A stretch of DNA of 64,000 bases from Volutella citrinella (Eukaryota > Ascomycota > Sordariomycetes > Hypocreales > Nectriaceae), in NCBI GenBank assembly GCA_034401135.1, contig JAWZSP010000003.1:1364001-1428000 (forward strand), written 5' to 3'. This document shows positions 12,514 through 22,512 of this stretch, piece by piece. Both the position numbers and the translations under genes were made by a program. Under the pieces are notes generated by a model. That model was given only the letters and a program-made list of their open reading frames with translations, did no database searches and was not told the origin of the DNA. Numbering within the stretch: the stretch's first letter is position 1; each line of letters opens with the position of its first letter.

Positions 12514-14942
12514 GGTGGCACAGCGAGGAGCAACCTCAGAGCGAGCTCGGAGCGTCGTGCTCTGTTGGGCCGCAGGGCAACACAATGTCAACTACCCATG
12601 AGGAAGCTGCCAGGCCAAGCGAGGGAGGGCTTGGAGCTATCAAGGACCTTCAAAAAGCAGAGCAGCGGGGATTGAGCGAAGAGAATAGCGTCCAGAAAAA
12701 AAAGAAAAACAACAAAGCAGGGTGCCTTGAGGACGCGATAGGCGGAGGAAAACGGCGAGGCGCGCGAAGCGGGATCAGGAAGAGGATGTAACGGCCGAAG
12801 GAGGAGGCGAGGTGGTGGTGATGGAGGTGCCGGGGTGGGTGGCCGTTGGGGGTGGTGATGTGATGATGTGATGCAGGTGGTCAATCTAGATGGAGGGGTG
12901 GGACCTGGCTGCATGGAATGGGTAACTGGAAAACGAGAGCTCCAGTGGAGCCCTGGGCCATTGGAATTGGGCTCGAACCCGGGGAGCAGGCGCTACCGTT
13001 GACGGACCTGGACCCGTTAGGTTCTGAGCCTCCGCCATCAGTTCGCTGGGAACGCCCGAAGCAGCAGCAGAAGGCATGCTTTCAAGCTTCATCGAATACC
13101 GGCCGGCCTGGGTGAGGTGGGGAGCCCGATACGCCAGCGCTAGATCGATGGGGGCCTTCGGGGGTCCGCGGCGCGCCCAACGGCCCCTGTAATTTACCAC
13201 TCGTATGCGAGGCTGCGAGCCGTGGTGGACGCGAGCCGTCGCACGATCTGCCATTGTGTTCAGGGCCCCTGCGGAGCACAACAGGCAGAGCTCGTAAGTG
13301 ATAATGTGAGTTGTGAATGCAATAGTAGTGCAGGTGGGAATAATTAGCTGTTGAGGCCGTGCGCAATCTCCCAAGAGCATGTCCAGCTGCACGGCGACGC
13401 TTTTGGGACTTGGGGATGGGCAATGACCAGTTCGCTGTTGGTCCACTGGAACTGGATCCAATAGAGCGGCTGCCATCTGCATGGCTGTTTGCGGTAGAGG
13501 CACTGAGGCCAGTGGCTCCGGCGTCCCGTCCTTAGTCAGCGCCCCCGTGGTACCCGACACCGCCCGGGCCGTTACCTGAACACCACCGTGATATCGCAGC
13601 AGAGGCTGCTCTTGATACACGGCAGTAATTACGTAGTAGATAGCCATCGTCATGTTTGAGATGGACATGGCGTTTCCCTCAATCTCCACATCTGCTCTTC
13701 TGTCGACCGATGGTGTTCTGAGGGGCCCGGCCAGGCGCCCTGCAGCCGCATCTTCCCTGCCTTGGCCTAGCAGGGAATACCCTGGGCACACTGATCCATG
13801 AAGACGATAAAACGCGATGCTGGTGGGACCGACTGACAAGACAAGGACGCGCAACAGCACTGCAAAGTTGCGTCGCCTTCACGCGAAGCAACGTGGTGGT
13901 AGTTGCAATTTCCGCGGCGTGTTGTTGCCTTCTGGCAGTTGTATGCTACATAAGGTACACAGCGACGCGCCCATTTGACTTGTTGCATGCAACTCTAGCG
14001 CTCCCACCTGGAGGCAAGGCGATTCCCGACATGATACCACTCACAAGGCTCAACAAAGAGCCCAGACCAGTGCATATTCGGCGATACCACGCCCCCAACC
14101 GCCTGGCCTGCCTCGATGGACGAGAAGGGGATTCCGAATCCGTGCCCTTGCCAGCTGCAGCCAAGCCCAGAATGTTGCACCCGAGGCTCTGCTATTGGCG
14201 GACAGGCAGGCAGGTTGTTATTTTTGTCTGGTCTCGAAGAGCTCCGATATATCAGTAATCACATAGTTTCATTCCGTTCTCTCAAGCAGCTTGCCCTATT
14301 GAGGCCCTTGCCTAGACACATATCGCTCGCTACCTACCTGAGATTCAACGTTGTCTTCCAGTCGCCTCAACACCACCCACTGATATCATCGCGATTTGAC
14401 CCGTATCACGCTCTACGACTTGGCACCCGCACCCTTTTTACGACTCTGCATGCCGTCGTCACCCAACCCCCCCCTTCTCGTGTCTCTCATCATCCCAGTA
14501 AAGTCATTCAGTTGGTCTCGGTGTCCACTGACAAGGAGTCCGCAACCCCACTTCCCCGCACTTCACCGCTGCTCCGGTGGTTGATGCAGATGCGCGCAGG
14601 CGCCCACTCATGCTGCTTGACCATCTTGCACCATCTTGGCAATGGCCACTATCGCTGCTGTGCGTGCGTGCATTTCTCCGCTTCTCGGCTGCCTTGATTT
14701 CACGGTCACTTGGCTTAATTGACGCTGGACACCAAACCCCCTGCTCTTGCAGTTCTCGTTGCTATCAATAGTTTAGATGCACATTGAAGAATCGAATTCC
14801 ACCAAGTCATTCGTAGAAGGAGCATCACACAAGTAGGTAGTTTTCACTATGCTGCTTCACATTCAACCTATTCTCTGTTTGGGGACAACCTCGGCTACCG
14901 GTATGCCCAGTTTTGACCAACTGACCAACTACCCGCTTGAAC
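12514..14942. other. Intergenic region upstream of glycogenin
   Basis: This 2.4-kb stretch lies between the glycogenin start and the stop of the CDF gene, so it should hold the glycogenin promoter and the CDF 3' end. A 324-codon open frame on the minus strand (13860-12886) starts with GTG, has no domain and is compositionally ordinary, so I do not call it. A pyrimidine-rich tract at about 14330-14570 on + looks like a fungal promoter/leader but has no gene after it on that strand. A GGGTTCGAGCCC motif near 12972 resembles a tRNA T-loop, but the flanking stem does not pair. Confidence 0.45.
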
Positions 14943-16331
14943 CTACAGATCTTTCTTGAGATTGTGCTCCGGCTTGTGTGTAGTCTCGTAATCGATATGC
15001 ACATAGGCGCGCTCAATGTCGGGCAGATCCTCCAGCTTGATCTGCAGAGCCTCAGCAATATCGTGGGACTCTTGGAGCGTCATGGTCGGGCACATGACAA
15101 TATCAACCTCGGCGATGAGGCGGGGGCCTGAATGGTACACCCGGACCGTGTCAATGCCCTGAATGGCATCAGAATGCGTGACGCAGACGTAGGTGATGAG
15201 CTGCTGGGTCTCAACCGATGCGACCACGCCAACAATAAGCAGGAACTCGTTGAAAGCAGTGTGCAGCCAGACGGCGGAGATGAAGACGGACAAGATGATG
15301 GCGCCGGCAGGATCGATCCACCACTTGAGCTTGGAGCCGCCCACCGAGGTGAGGATACCAAAGCCGTTGACAAAGAGGTCGTTGCGGTGGTCCTGCCACA
15401 AGATGCCGACCTGGCTGTACTTGTCCTTGAGCGCCCAGCAGTACAGGAAGAGGCCAAACTTGGTTGCAAAGGCCACGCAGACGGAGACGACGGACGGGAG
15501 GAAGAAGGGCTTACCATCCCCTGCCTCGGCAAGCTCCCGGGCGGCAAACGCGATAATGATGAGCGACACGGCGACCATGAGGAAGCAGAAGACAATGTTG
15601 CCGACAGTCTCCAGGCGGGCCTTTCCAGCGGGGAAACGGCGGGGGTCGACGCGGCGGACGGCCCGGTTGGAGAAGATCAGTGTCAGGTTGCTGAGGGGGT
15701 CGAAGACGGAGTCAGCCATGGTGGTGAAGAGAGACAGCGACCCGGACGAAATGGCCGCGTAGAGCTGCAAGCCCGAGAGCACAATGTTGGCCGCCAGCGA
15801 GCCGTACACGGCGATGCGGACCTTGAGCTGCTCGTCGCCGTGCTCCTGGCGGGCGTCGTCGCGATGCTCCTCGACCGTCTTGAGCATCCGCTCAATGGCC
15901 GCGTTCTGATTCTGATAGAAGCCCTTGACCCGGCGGGCGTGGGAGCCGCCGCCTCGCGAGGGGATACAAGCCGCAGCGTCGGCCATCCGCTTGCGGGACG
16001 TGTTGGCGCTGATCTGCTCTAAGTCCGAGTCGGTCTTGTACGCCAGCGACAGGCGGTACGGGTCGTTCTCGAGGCGGGGGCCCGCGCGGCGGCCGGCGGC
16101 GTGCTGGCTGTGGCTCAGTCCCTCGACGTCACGGGCATCCCCGCTGAAGTGGGAGAGCTGGCGGACGATGGTGTCGTGGTCATCGGCGTCGAAGGCCTCG
16201 ACGGCTGTGCTGGCAGCATTGACGTTGAGCGCCGAAGGGGTCCGAGACACGCTCCTCCGCGCAGTCTCGATGGGCTGGAGGTGGAAGGCGTGAGGGTGAT
16301 GGGTGATGGTGTTGCTCGGATCAAACGTCAT
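14943..16331 (-). CDS. CDF-family cation efflux transporter (Mn-CDF-like)
   Basis: A single-exon gene of 462 aa starting at the ATG at 16331. About 170 N-terminal residues are cytosolic and include an Arg/Gly-rich GFYQNQNAAIERML segment. Six hydrophobic segments follow, then a C-terminal cytosolic domain (VRVYHSGPRLIAEVDIVMC, then ERAYVHIDYET) of the CDF metallochaperone-like type. The transport-site residues are visible: DSVFD at 207-211 in the second membrane helix and DHRND at 314-318 in the fifth. DxxxD in both helices is the signature given for the manganese-type branch of the CDF family, whereas Zn transporters have HxxxD. Inference: proton-coupled export of Mn (or Fe) from the cytosol into a compartment. 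Family is certain; substrate and membrane are not. An antisense frame of 296 codons over this gene is a codon-bias shadow. Confidence 0.92.
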   Translation of the reverse strand: MTFDPSNTITHHPHAFHLQPIETARRSVSRTPSALNVNAASTAVEAFDADDHDTIVRQLSHFSGDARDVEGLSHSQHAAGRRAGPRLENDPYRLSLAYKTDSDLEQISANTSRKRMADAAACIPSRGGGSHARRVKGFYQNQNAAIERMLKTVEEHRDDARQEHGDEQLKVRIAVYGSLAANIVLSGLQLYAAISSGSLSLFTTMADSVFDPLSNLTLIFSNRAVRRVDPRRFPAGKARLETVGNIVFCFLMVAVSLIIIAFAARELAEAGDGKPFFLPSVVSVCVAFATKFGLFLYCWALKDKYSQVGILWQDHRNDLFVNGFGILTSVGGSKLKWWIDPAGAIILSVFISAVWLHTAFNEFLLIVGVVASVETQQLITYVCVTHSDAIQGIDTVRVYHSGPRLIAEVDIVMCPTMTLQESHDIAEALQIKLEDLPDIERAYVHIDYETTHKPEHNLKKDL

Positions 16332-17882
16332 GGTGGTGGTGGTGGTTGTGGGGTGCTGATGAGCGAGGCGAGGTTGTCAGGTCTATCTCGGAGACGGCTG
16401 TCAATGGTTTCTCAGCTGGGGCGCAAGGAACGACGCCGGACTGAGGTTGAACAAGTTGAACAATCGAGAGGCGAACGGAGTTCAGAAGCCGCCTCGGCTC
16501 GAGTTACTCGAGAACCCCCCCGCGGGAGGGTGGGGGAGGCGAGAGCTCTCAATGAACAAACAGTGACATTCAGTTGCATACACTACCTTGACTAGCACCA
16601 GCGGGCAACTGCTTGGCTAGCTCTCTAAATAATGGGGCTGCCGGGGCATCGAAACAATGGAGCTGTCATCACCCATTGGATATTCGCTAATTCCGATTCG
16701 CTTCATCACCTGGCGAGCGAATGGGGGCCTGTTGGTCTGCACGGGGGTGGGAACAAACGAGAGAATCAGACCTCCAGCACCATTGCTAGGCCGTACTGTA
16801 GCCCCAGCTTCTGCCGCTTGTGCCCGCGTGATCCGATTGTCGCTCACCATCGCTAAAGCTGACGGGCCAAATGGTTGGTTGTTCATCTTTCCGCGGTTCC
16901 TTGCCAGCTCCGCTTGAGTCCCCCCCCCTGTCGCGCCCATCTTCTCCCACTTGGGTTTGGATAGTTAGCAGAGGAGTTTCGTACATGGAGATGTCCATAG
17001 CTTAACGGCGAGCGACGGGGGTCTCATAGTGCTTCGCCGATGCTCATTATGACCACTTGGTCATGTGGAGAGGCTTCGAGGGGGCGTTTGGCATCGTGAG
17101 CTCGGATGGCGCTGGCTGAGATGGAAAAGTGTCAAACGAATGAGACACGCCCACCCAGAGCTTGAGAAGTGTGCGCCGACAAGGAGCACTCTAGCGATGG
17201 GACGGGGGAGCACTGGAGACCAACGCGCTGTCGCTCTGAACGAGGCTTGCTGTCATTAGAGATGGAGGCTGGGCAGGCACCCGCAGCCGGGGCCTCCGTC
17301 TACTTATACTCCGACGCCCTGACACCGGTCCTCTGCCAGTCCCGCATTCGGAGTCCGAGTGGGCATGCTCCGGCCTTGGGCACGGCGGGCTTCGGGCGTC
17401 ACCGGAACGGGCCCCACTTCTACTTAGACAGCTTCGATACCTTGTCTTCCTGCGGCCAAAGCCATCAGGATGACACGATACGCATGCATGCAGCATGAAG
17501 GGAGGTGAGACGAGCATTTGATTGGATTTGACTGGCAGCGACTCTGTAGCCTGCCCAAAGAGGAGCGGGGCTTTCAGCACAAGGGACGTAGAACCTCACG
17601 GGTTCTTGGGCACAACTGCGTGTGGCTCACTTTTGCACTGCAGTTGCGACACACTGGGCGACGCAGAGAATTGTATGAGGCGGGGTTAAAAATTATCATA
17701 AATCGGACCAACATACGGACAATTAGATCTGAGCTACCTCGGGATTGACAGGCTCGGGCCTGGTAAGGACTGCATCGAGCTGCCTGATGGCCTCGGCGGT
17801 GGGCAAGCTTGCGCGGGTCAATAACAAAATGCAAAAAAATGGCGATGGAAGCGTGGCAAGTAGCTGGCCAGAAGGAGCCCAA
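16332..17882. other. Intergenic region between CDF and hydrolase genes
   Basis: About 1.55 kb holding the CDF promoter and the 3' end of the hydrolase gene. One ATG-started frame on the minus strand (16940-16617, 107 codons) overlaps other short frames. It is discussed as a candidate but not called as a gene. Confidence 0.5.
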
Positions 17883-18859
17883 CTAGAGCTTCGCCTCGGC
17901 CGGCCGGGCCTCCTCGCTCCTGACCAGGATCCAGTTGCCAATGTCCTTCTCCATTTCCTCCTTGCACAGGTCCGCGTGCAGAGAGTGAAAGCCGCCCTCG
18001 TACGTCGAGATCGTCTGGTCCTTGACGGGCTGATTCTTCACATAGTTGACGGCCGATTCATAGCTGCACACCACATCTCCGGTGCCGTGACCTAGCCAGA
18101 TCGCGTTGACGGCCGGGCCCAGCTTGACCTGGCCCGCCGTCAGTGCCGCGGCGCGGTCCAGCCCCCCCGCGAAGCCCTCCAGAGTGCCCATATGGTCCAC
18201 CATCGGGTCGTCCTCGATGATTTTCTGTGCGACCGGGTCGCGGGTCAGGATCTCGGGTTCGATCTTGTGGTACATTTGCTGATGGGGGAGGAAGCGACCG
18301 ACGAGGCGGCCGGCGAAGACCAACAAGGGGTTGGGCTTCCCCTCGGGCGTAAAGTTGATAAAGGGCGCCACAAGAAGCCAGCCACGGACCTGCTTGACGA
18401 GCTCCTCGTACTGCGATTCGCCCGCGAGCGTGAGGACGATGCCGCCGCCCATGGAATTGCCGAGCACGAAGACGGGCTCCTTCGACGGGAGTTTGGATTG
18501 GATGAAGGCAGCCACCTCGGCAAGGACCTGCTTCGTAGGGCCCGTGAGGCCCTTCTCGGATGGTTTCTTCACGCTGAGTCCCCAGCCGCGCTGGTCGAAG
18601 CCGAAGACCTGGATGCCGCGACCTGCTAGCGCACCGATCCCGTCGTAGAGCTCGCCCATGTGGTCGCTGAAGCCATGGACAAGGATGAGCTTGGCCTTGA
18701 TAGCACCGGCGGGCTACACGGGGGCAGATTGGGGTTAGAAATGATAGGCTACAGCAGATACTTGCCCGAGGAGCCTGTAGAAGGGCAACTCACTGTCCAC
18801 GTCCTTGTGTATAGCTTGGTTCCCCCAACCTCGAATGTGCCTTCGGCTTCGGTCGTCAT
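17883..18859 (-). CDS. Monoglyceride lipase-like alpha/beta hydrolase
   Basis: Two exons (18859-18794 and 18713-17883) separated by an 80-nt GTGAGT...GTGTAG intron give 298 aa. Exon 1 encodes a conserved leader (MTTEAEGTFEVGGTKLYTRT), and exon 2 opens PAGAIKAKLILVHGFSDH, containing the oxyanion-hole HGFSDH. The nucleophile elbow is GNSMGG with Ser109. The acid is Asp235 (HGTGDVV), and the base is His265 in GGFHSLH (His268 is a less likely alternative). The order and spacing fit the serine aminopeptidase S33/monoglyceride lipase family (yeast Yju3 type), which hydrolyses monoacylglycerol on lipid droplets and membranes. No signal peptide or membrane helix is seen. A lysophospholipase or fatty-acid-ester hydrolase activity is also possible. 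Confidence 0.9.
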
Positions 18860-19277
18860 GGCGGGCGATTCGGTGGGCTAAAATGGAACAGACTGTAACG
18901 TTTGGAAGACTAGAACGGGGGCAACGGCTGCGATGACACTTTTGAGGCTGTTGCGAATGCGATGATGATGATAATGTGCTGCTTGTTCGGCGGGTGGCTG
19001 AGCTATGAGAGGCGGGCGTCAGCTGCACCGGCTACTCATACTAGTAGTAGCTCTGCTAGTACCTAAAGTATGCACGACCGGGGGGGTATGTTCTCGATGT
19101 CGTGTCAGGCATGATGCGGCCAATTAGGTATAACTTTATAGTGGAGACATCTTGTTGAACTAAGTCGATTGCATGCCGAGACGGTGCTAGCTGGCCAATC
19201 ATAGTAAGGATGAACACAGTTTCTATCTTAAATTAGCACTGGCCTACTATCGTATTAGCAAGGCGTACATAATACTG

Positions 19278-19333
19278 GCCTAGCGTAAGTTATGGTGGCC
19301 AGCGCCAATTAGATTGGCCCAGCGTAGGTTATA
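19278..19333. repeat. Imperfect direct repeat, 17 bp, 39 bp apart
   Basis: GGCCTAGCGTAAGTTAT at 19278 recurs as GGCCCAGCGTAGGTTAT at 19317. The two differences are C/T and A/G transitions. Several further GGCC-led blocks lie between about 19110 and 19360. This looks like an old, decayed repeat or transposon scrap; the identity is unknown. Confidence 0.55.
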
Positions 19334-19447
19334 GATACATTCACCCGGCCAATGTCATGCTGACCAAGAGCGGCCTTGCTGTAAGGAGCCTCCTTCCGGC
19401 GCGGGGCCTGTTGCAAGCTCTACATAGTATGGTACTGTATGTATTGC

Positions 19448-19502
19448 GCGGGCTGTTGAGAGCCCCGTTTTGAACTTGCGAGCACTATTGCGGGCTGTTG
19501 AG
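19448..19502. repeat. Perfect 13-bp direct repeat, 42 bp apart
   Basis: GCGGGCTGTTGAG occurs at 19448-19460 and again at 19490-19502. The function is unknown. It could be a remnant of a short duplicated segment next to the repeat at 19278. Confidence 0.6.
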
Positions 19503-20049
19503 CCGCCTTCAGCGCTTCCGGCAGTCCAGCCCCCAACAGCCCCGCCCACATAGGTCCTCGTAGCGCAGAGCAATCAACGTCACATGTGACAGCAAGCCAC
19601 GTCCCTGCCACCTCATCGCCGAGGGACGGAACCACGCGCATCTCTCGCAGTATGAGCCATTTCCGTCTGGCTGGTGCACTTGGCGATCATGTTTGTCGCG
19701 ATCGTTGGCAGGGCTGACATGGGTGAGCCTGGCCTCTTTACACTTCATTGAGCCACCAACGAAACCCCGGCCAAGGCGCTGGCAGATCACCTTCAGACTG
19801 TGCGTCTTTTGAGTAGAGTTTTCTATAAATTTGCCATGGTAATAGAATAATTACGGGACTATTGGCATGATCCAACTCCGGACCTGGATCCAAGTATCGC
19901 TGTAAAATAATATACAATTGGTGATTCCAGTTTCTATGCATTACCTTGCCTTATATGTCTCCCCTGGCCATCTACGTTGTGGTGGACGCCAGCGGTGGTG
20001 TTGATTTTCGTTTTCCTCCCTGTTCACATTTTCCGTGGTACACTTGTTC

Positions 20050-22512
20050 TCAAGGCTCGCGCCTCGTCGTCCTGGAAAGCTTGCTCTGCTGGTTCTCCGG
20101 AGTTTCCTTCTCAGGTTCGGCCTCGGATTCGGCCTCGGGTTCGGTTTCGAGCAGGCCTTCCAGGTCGTTTTCTATCTCTTCGGCTTCAGTAATGTGGGCG
20201 TCCGGCTGTGCAACCCTTTTCTCGGGGGGTGCTTCGCCGCCGCTCATCTGCCACTCCATAAGCTTGCTGAATGCGCTCTCGTGGTTTGCGGCCAGCTCGT
20301 TGTAGCTTCCAATTTCAGCAACTTTGCCGTCATTATTGAGGACGATGATCTGGTCCGATCGCTTGATGGTCGACAGACGATGGGCGATGGAAATGGTAGT
20401 GTTCCGTCCACGCAACAGACCAGCAAGCGCTTCGTTAACCAGCGTCTCGGATTCGGCATCGAGAGCCGAAGTCGCCTCGTCAAGAATGAGAATGTCGGGG
20501 TCCTTCAGAAGCGCACGAGCGATAGCAATCCGCTGCTTCTGGCCGCCTGAAAGTTGTGATCCTCGGGCGCCGACTTGTGTCTCCAACCCTTCGGGCAAAT
20601 CGCTGATGAAATTGCAGTTGGCGCGTCTGGCCGCACCGATGATGTCGATTCGGCTGGCGTTGGGCTTTCCATAGGCAATGTTCTCAGCGATCGTACCAGA
20701 GAAAAGAACAGGTTCTTGCGACACCATTCCGATTCGTCGACGCAGAGACTTGACGTTCATGGTGGAGACGTCAACCCCGTTGATAGTAATAGAACCGGCG
20801 GTCGGATTGTAGAATCTGAGAAGCAGGGCCGCCACTGTTGATTTGCCTCCACCAGAGGGGCCAACGACACACACGTTGCTACCCGAGGGTATCTCAAAGT
20901 CTAGGCCATTGAAGATCTTCACGGCTGGTCTCGTAGGATAGGCAAACGTAACATCGTTGAACCTGATGGGGCCTTGGGCGGATTTGACTGGGAGACCAAC
21001 CGTTTGATGAATTGTCGGCTTGCGATCTTGAAGCTCGAATAATCGGCTGGCTGCACCGACTCCCTTCATTAGTTCCGAATAGAATCCAGAGAGACCAAAA
21101 AGACTGGATCCAGCAAATGCCGTGTACATCATGAAGGAGGTGAGATCGCCCATAGTCATCGATCCATTTCGGACGAAACTGCCTCCGACAATGAGCATGG
21201 CAAGAATAGTCATATTGCCAGCCCAGCCGGTAGAAGCGAAGAAGGTGGCAGCAATGAGTGACTCTTTTCTGCCGAGAGCAAAGATCCTCCTAATTTGGCG
21301 ATTGTAGCGACCAATTTCCTGCACCTCGCCGACGAAGGCTTGACTGGTCTTGACATTGCCGAGGCGCTCTTCTGCAATCTTTGTGAGAGTACCAAGATTC
21401 TTCTGGATGGATCGGCTGACGTTCCGAATGGCCCGGCCATAGAGGAAGGCACCAACAGCGATGGGAGGAAACATGAGAAGCAGTAAGCCAGTGAGTTTGG
21501 GGCTGGTCCAGACCATGATGGCAAATCCAGCACCTCCACTGAACAAGGCGCGAAGGCCATCGCTGAGATTCTGCGTTACCGATTTACCCACAATGACGGT
21601 GTCGGAGCTGAGGCGGGAGATGAGGTCTCCAACTCGGTTGGCATCGAAAAACTCGGCGTCTTGCACATATGTACGACGGTAAAGCTGAGATCGGAGCCTC
21701 GCGACGACGCGCTCGCCCACAATGCGCAACAGAACAACACGACCGAAGTTGGCCATGGCACCGAGGGTTAGAATGGAACCAAGGCCGAAGAAGAACTGGT
21801 TTAGAGTAAGCCCGAAGAGGCGAATATCCTCAACCTCCCCCTTGGTCGCGAGGTCTAGAATGCGACCCACAGAGAAGGGGATCGACATGGTGACACTAGA
21901 CGAGATGACAAGGAAGACGAATGCAATACCGAGCCAGCGCAGTTCGGGGCGAGCAATCTTGATCAACCTCCAGATCTCTCCCATGCCGGCCTTGGGCTGG
22001 TTTTTGCCTTCCTTGGAAAGCTTGGCGGATAGGTTGACGTGTGCAGCCTGAGCAGCCTTCTCGCTTTTCGTAAACTCGTGCTTGTCGTCATCATCGATCA
22101 GATTCCTCTCCGCGTCGGGCTCGGTCACTTTCTTCGCCTCTTCCTCGACCTTGGTGGCTGCGTTCCGGGACGTCTGCCGCAGAACAGGGGCCGAGGAGAA
22201 ATGCCGAGAGGCGATTTTCAGGGGGCCATGCTGAGCAAGACGGGCCTGGATGCGCAGATGGGAGAGGCCTTGGGGGTTCGGTTGGGTAGCGGGCGCCGGT
22301 GTTCGGAACGTCGAGAGAGAGAACGGTGGCAGAGACGATTGCCGGATCGCTGGGGTACGCAGCGAACTGAACTGGCGCAGGGAGGTGACAAATTTGGCGC
22401 TGGAGGCTGCTGGGAGGTTTCGCGATGCGGCAAGAGGCAATTGCGACGGCAAAGACGGGGCCTCGACGGCGAACCGTGGGAACAACCCGCGACGAGCTAC
22501 TCCCGAAACCAT
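20050..22512 (-). CDS. mdl1: Mitochondrial half-ABC transporter, MDL1/ABCB10 type
   Basis: Single exon, 820 aa. The open frame continues upstream to a GTG, but the first ATG is at 22512 in an excellent context (CCGCC before ATGG), so I start there (MVSGVARRGLFPRFAVEAP). The first ~130 residues are rich in Arg, Ser and Ala and lack acidic residues, as expected for a mitochondrial presequence. A six-helix ABC exporter domain begins near residue 190. The nucleotide-binding domain has Walker A GPSGGGKS at 551-558, the signature LSGGQ from 654, Walker B ILILDE ending at 678-679, and the H-loop in IAHRLST. The tail is acidic (EAESEAEPEKETPEN). Half-size plus presequence fits Mdl1, the inner-membrane exporter of matrix peptides; it would act as a dimer. 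Mdl2 is the alternative. Confidence 0.95.
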   Translation of the reverse strand: MVSGVARRGLFPRFAVEAPSLPSQLPLAASRNLPAASSAKFVTSLRQFSSLRTPAIRQSSLPPFSLSTFRTPAPATQPNPQGLSHLRIQARLAQHGPLKIASRHFSSAPVLRQTSRNAATKVEEEAKKVTEPDAERNLIDDDDKHEFTKSEKAAQAAHVNLSAKLSKEGKNQPKAGMGEIWRLIKIARPELRWLGIAFVFLVISSSVTMSIPFSVGRILDLATKGEVEDIRLFGLTLNQFFFGLGSILTLGAMANFGRVVLLRIVGERVVARLRSQLYRRTYVQDAEFFDANRVGDLISRLSSDTVIVGKSVTQNLSDGLRALFSGGAGFAIMVWTSPKLTGLLLLMFPPIAVGAFLYGRAIRNVSRSIQKNLGTLTKIAEERLGNVKTSQAFVGEVQEIGRYNRQIRRIFALGRKESLIAATFFASTGWAGNMTILAMLIVGGSFVRNGSMTMGDLTSFMMYTAFAGSSLFGLSGFYSELMKGVGAASRLFELQDRKPTIHQTVGLPVKSAQGPIRFNDVTFAYPTRPAVKIFNGLDFEIPSGSNVCVVGPSGGGKSTVAALLLRFYNPTAGSITINGVDVSTMNVKSLRRRIGMVSQEPVLFSGTIAENIAYGKPNASRIDIIGAARRANCNFISDLPEGLETQVGARGSQLSGGQKQRIAIARALLKDPDILILDEATSALDAESETLVNEALAGLLRGRNTTISIAHRLSTIKRSDQIIVLNNDGKVAEIGSYNELAANHESAFSKLMEWQMSGGEAPPEKRVAQPDAHITEAEEIENDLEGLLETEPEAESEAEPEKETPENQQSKLSRTTRREP

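Larger units (their letters stand above)
18860..20049. other. Intergenic region with degenerate repeats
   Basis: Upstream of the hydrolase and downstream of MDL1. Base composition drops towards AT in 19030-19400, and GGCC-starting blocks recur (see the repeat entries). No coding frame is supportable. Confidence 0.5.

Noticed and set aside
12960..12995. tRNA-like T-loop GGGTTCGAGCCC on the minus strand
   Set aside because: The stem flanking the loop does not pair over five bases, and no A box or acceptor stem is found at the right distance.
12886..13860. 324-codon open frame on the minus strand
   Set aside because: It starts with GTG, has no domain or Met-rich alternative start, and lies in the glycogenin upstream region. 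It is probably chance.
15132..16022. 296-codon frame antisense to the CDF gene
   Set aside because: It is a mirror of strong third-position GC bias in a real gene and has no family features.
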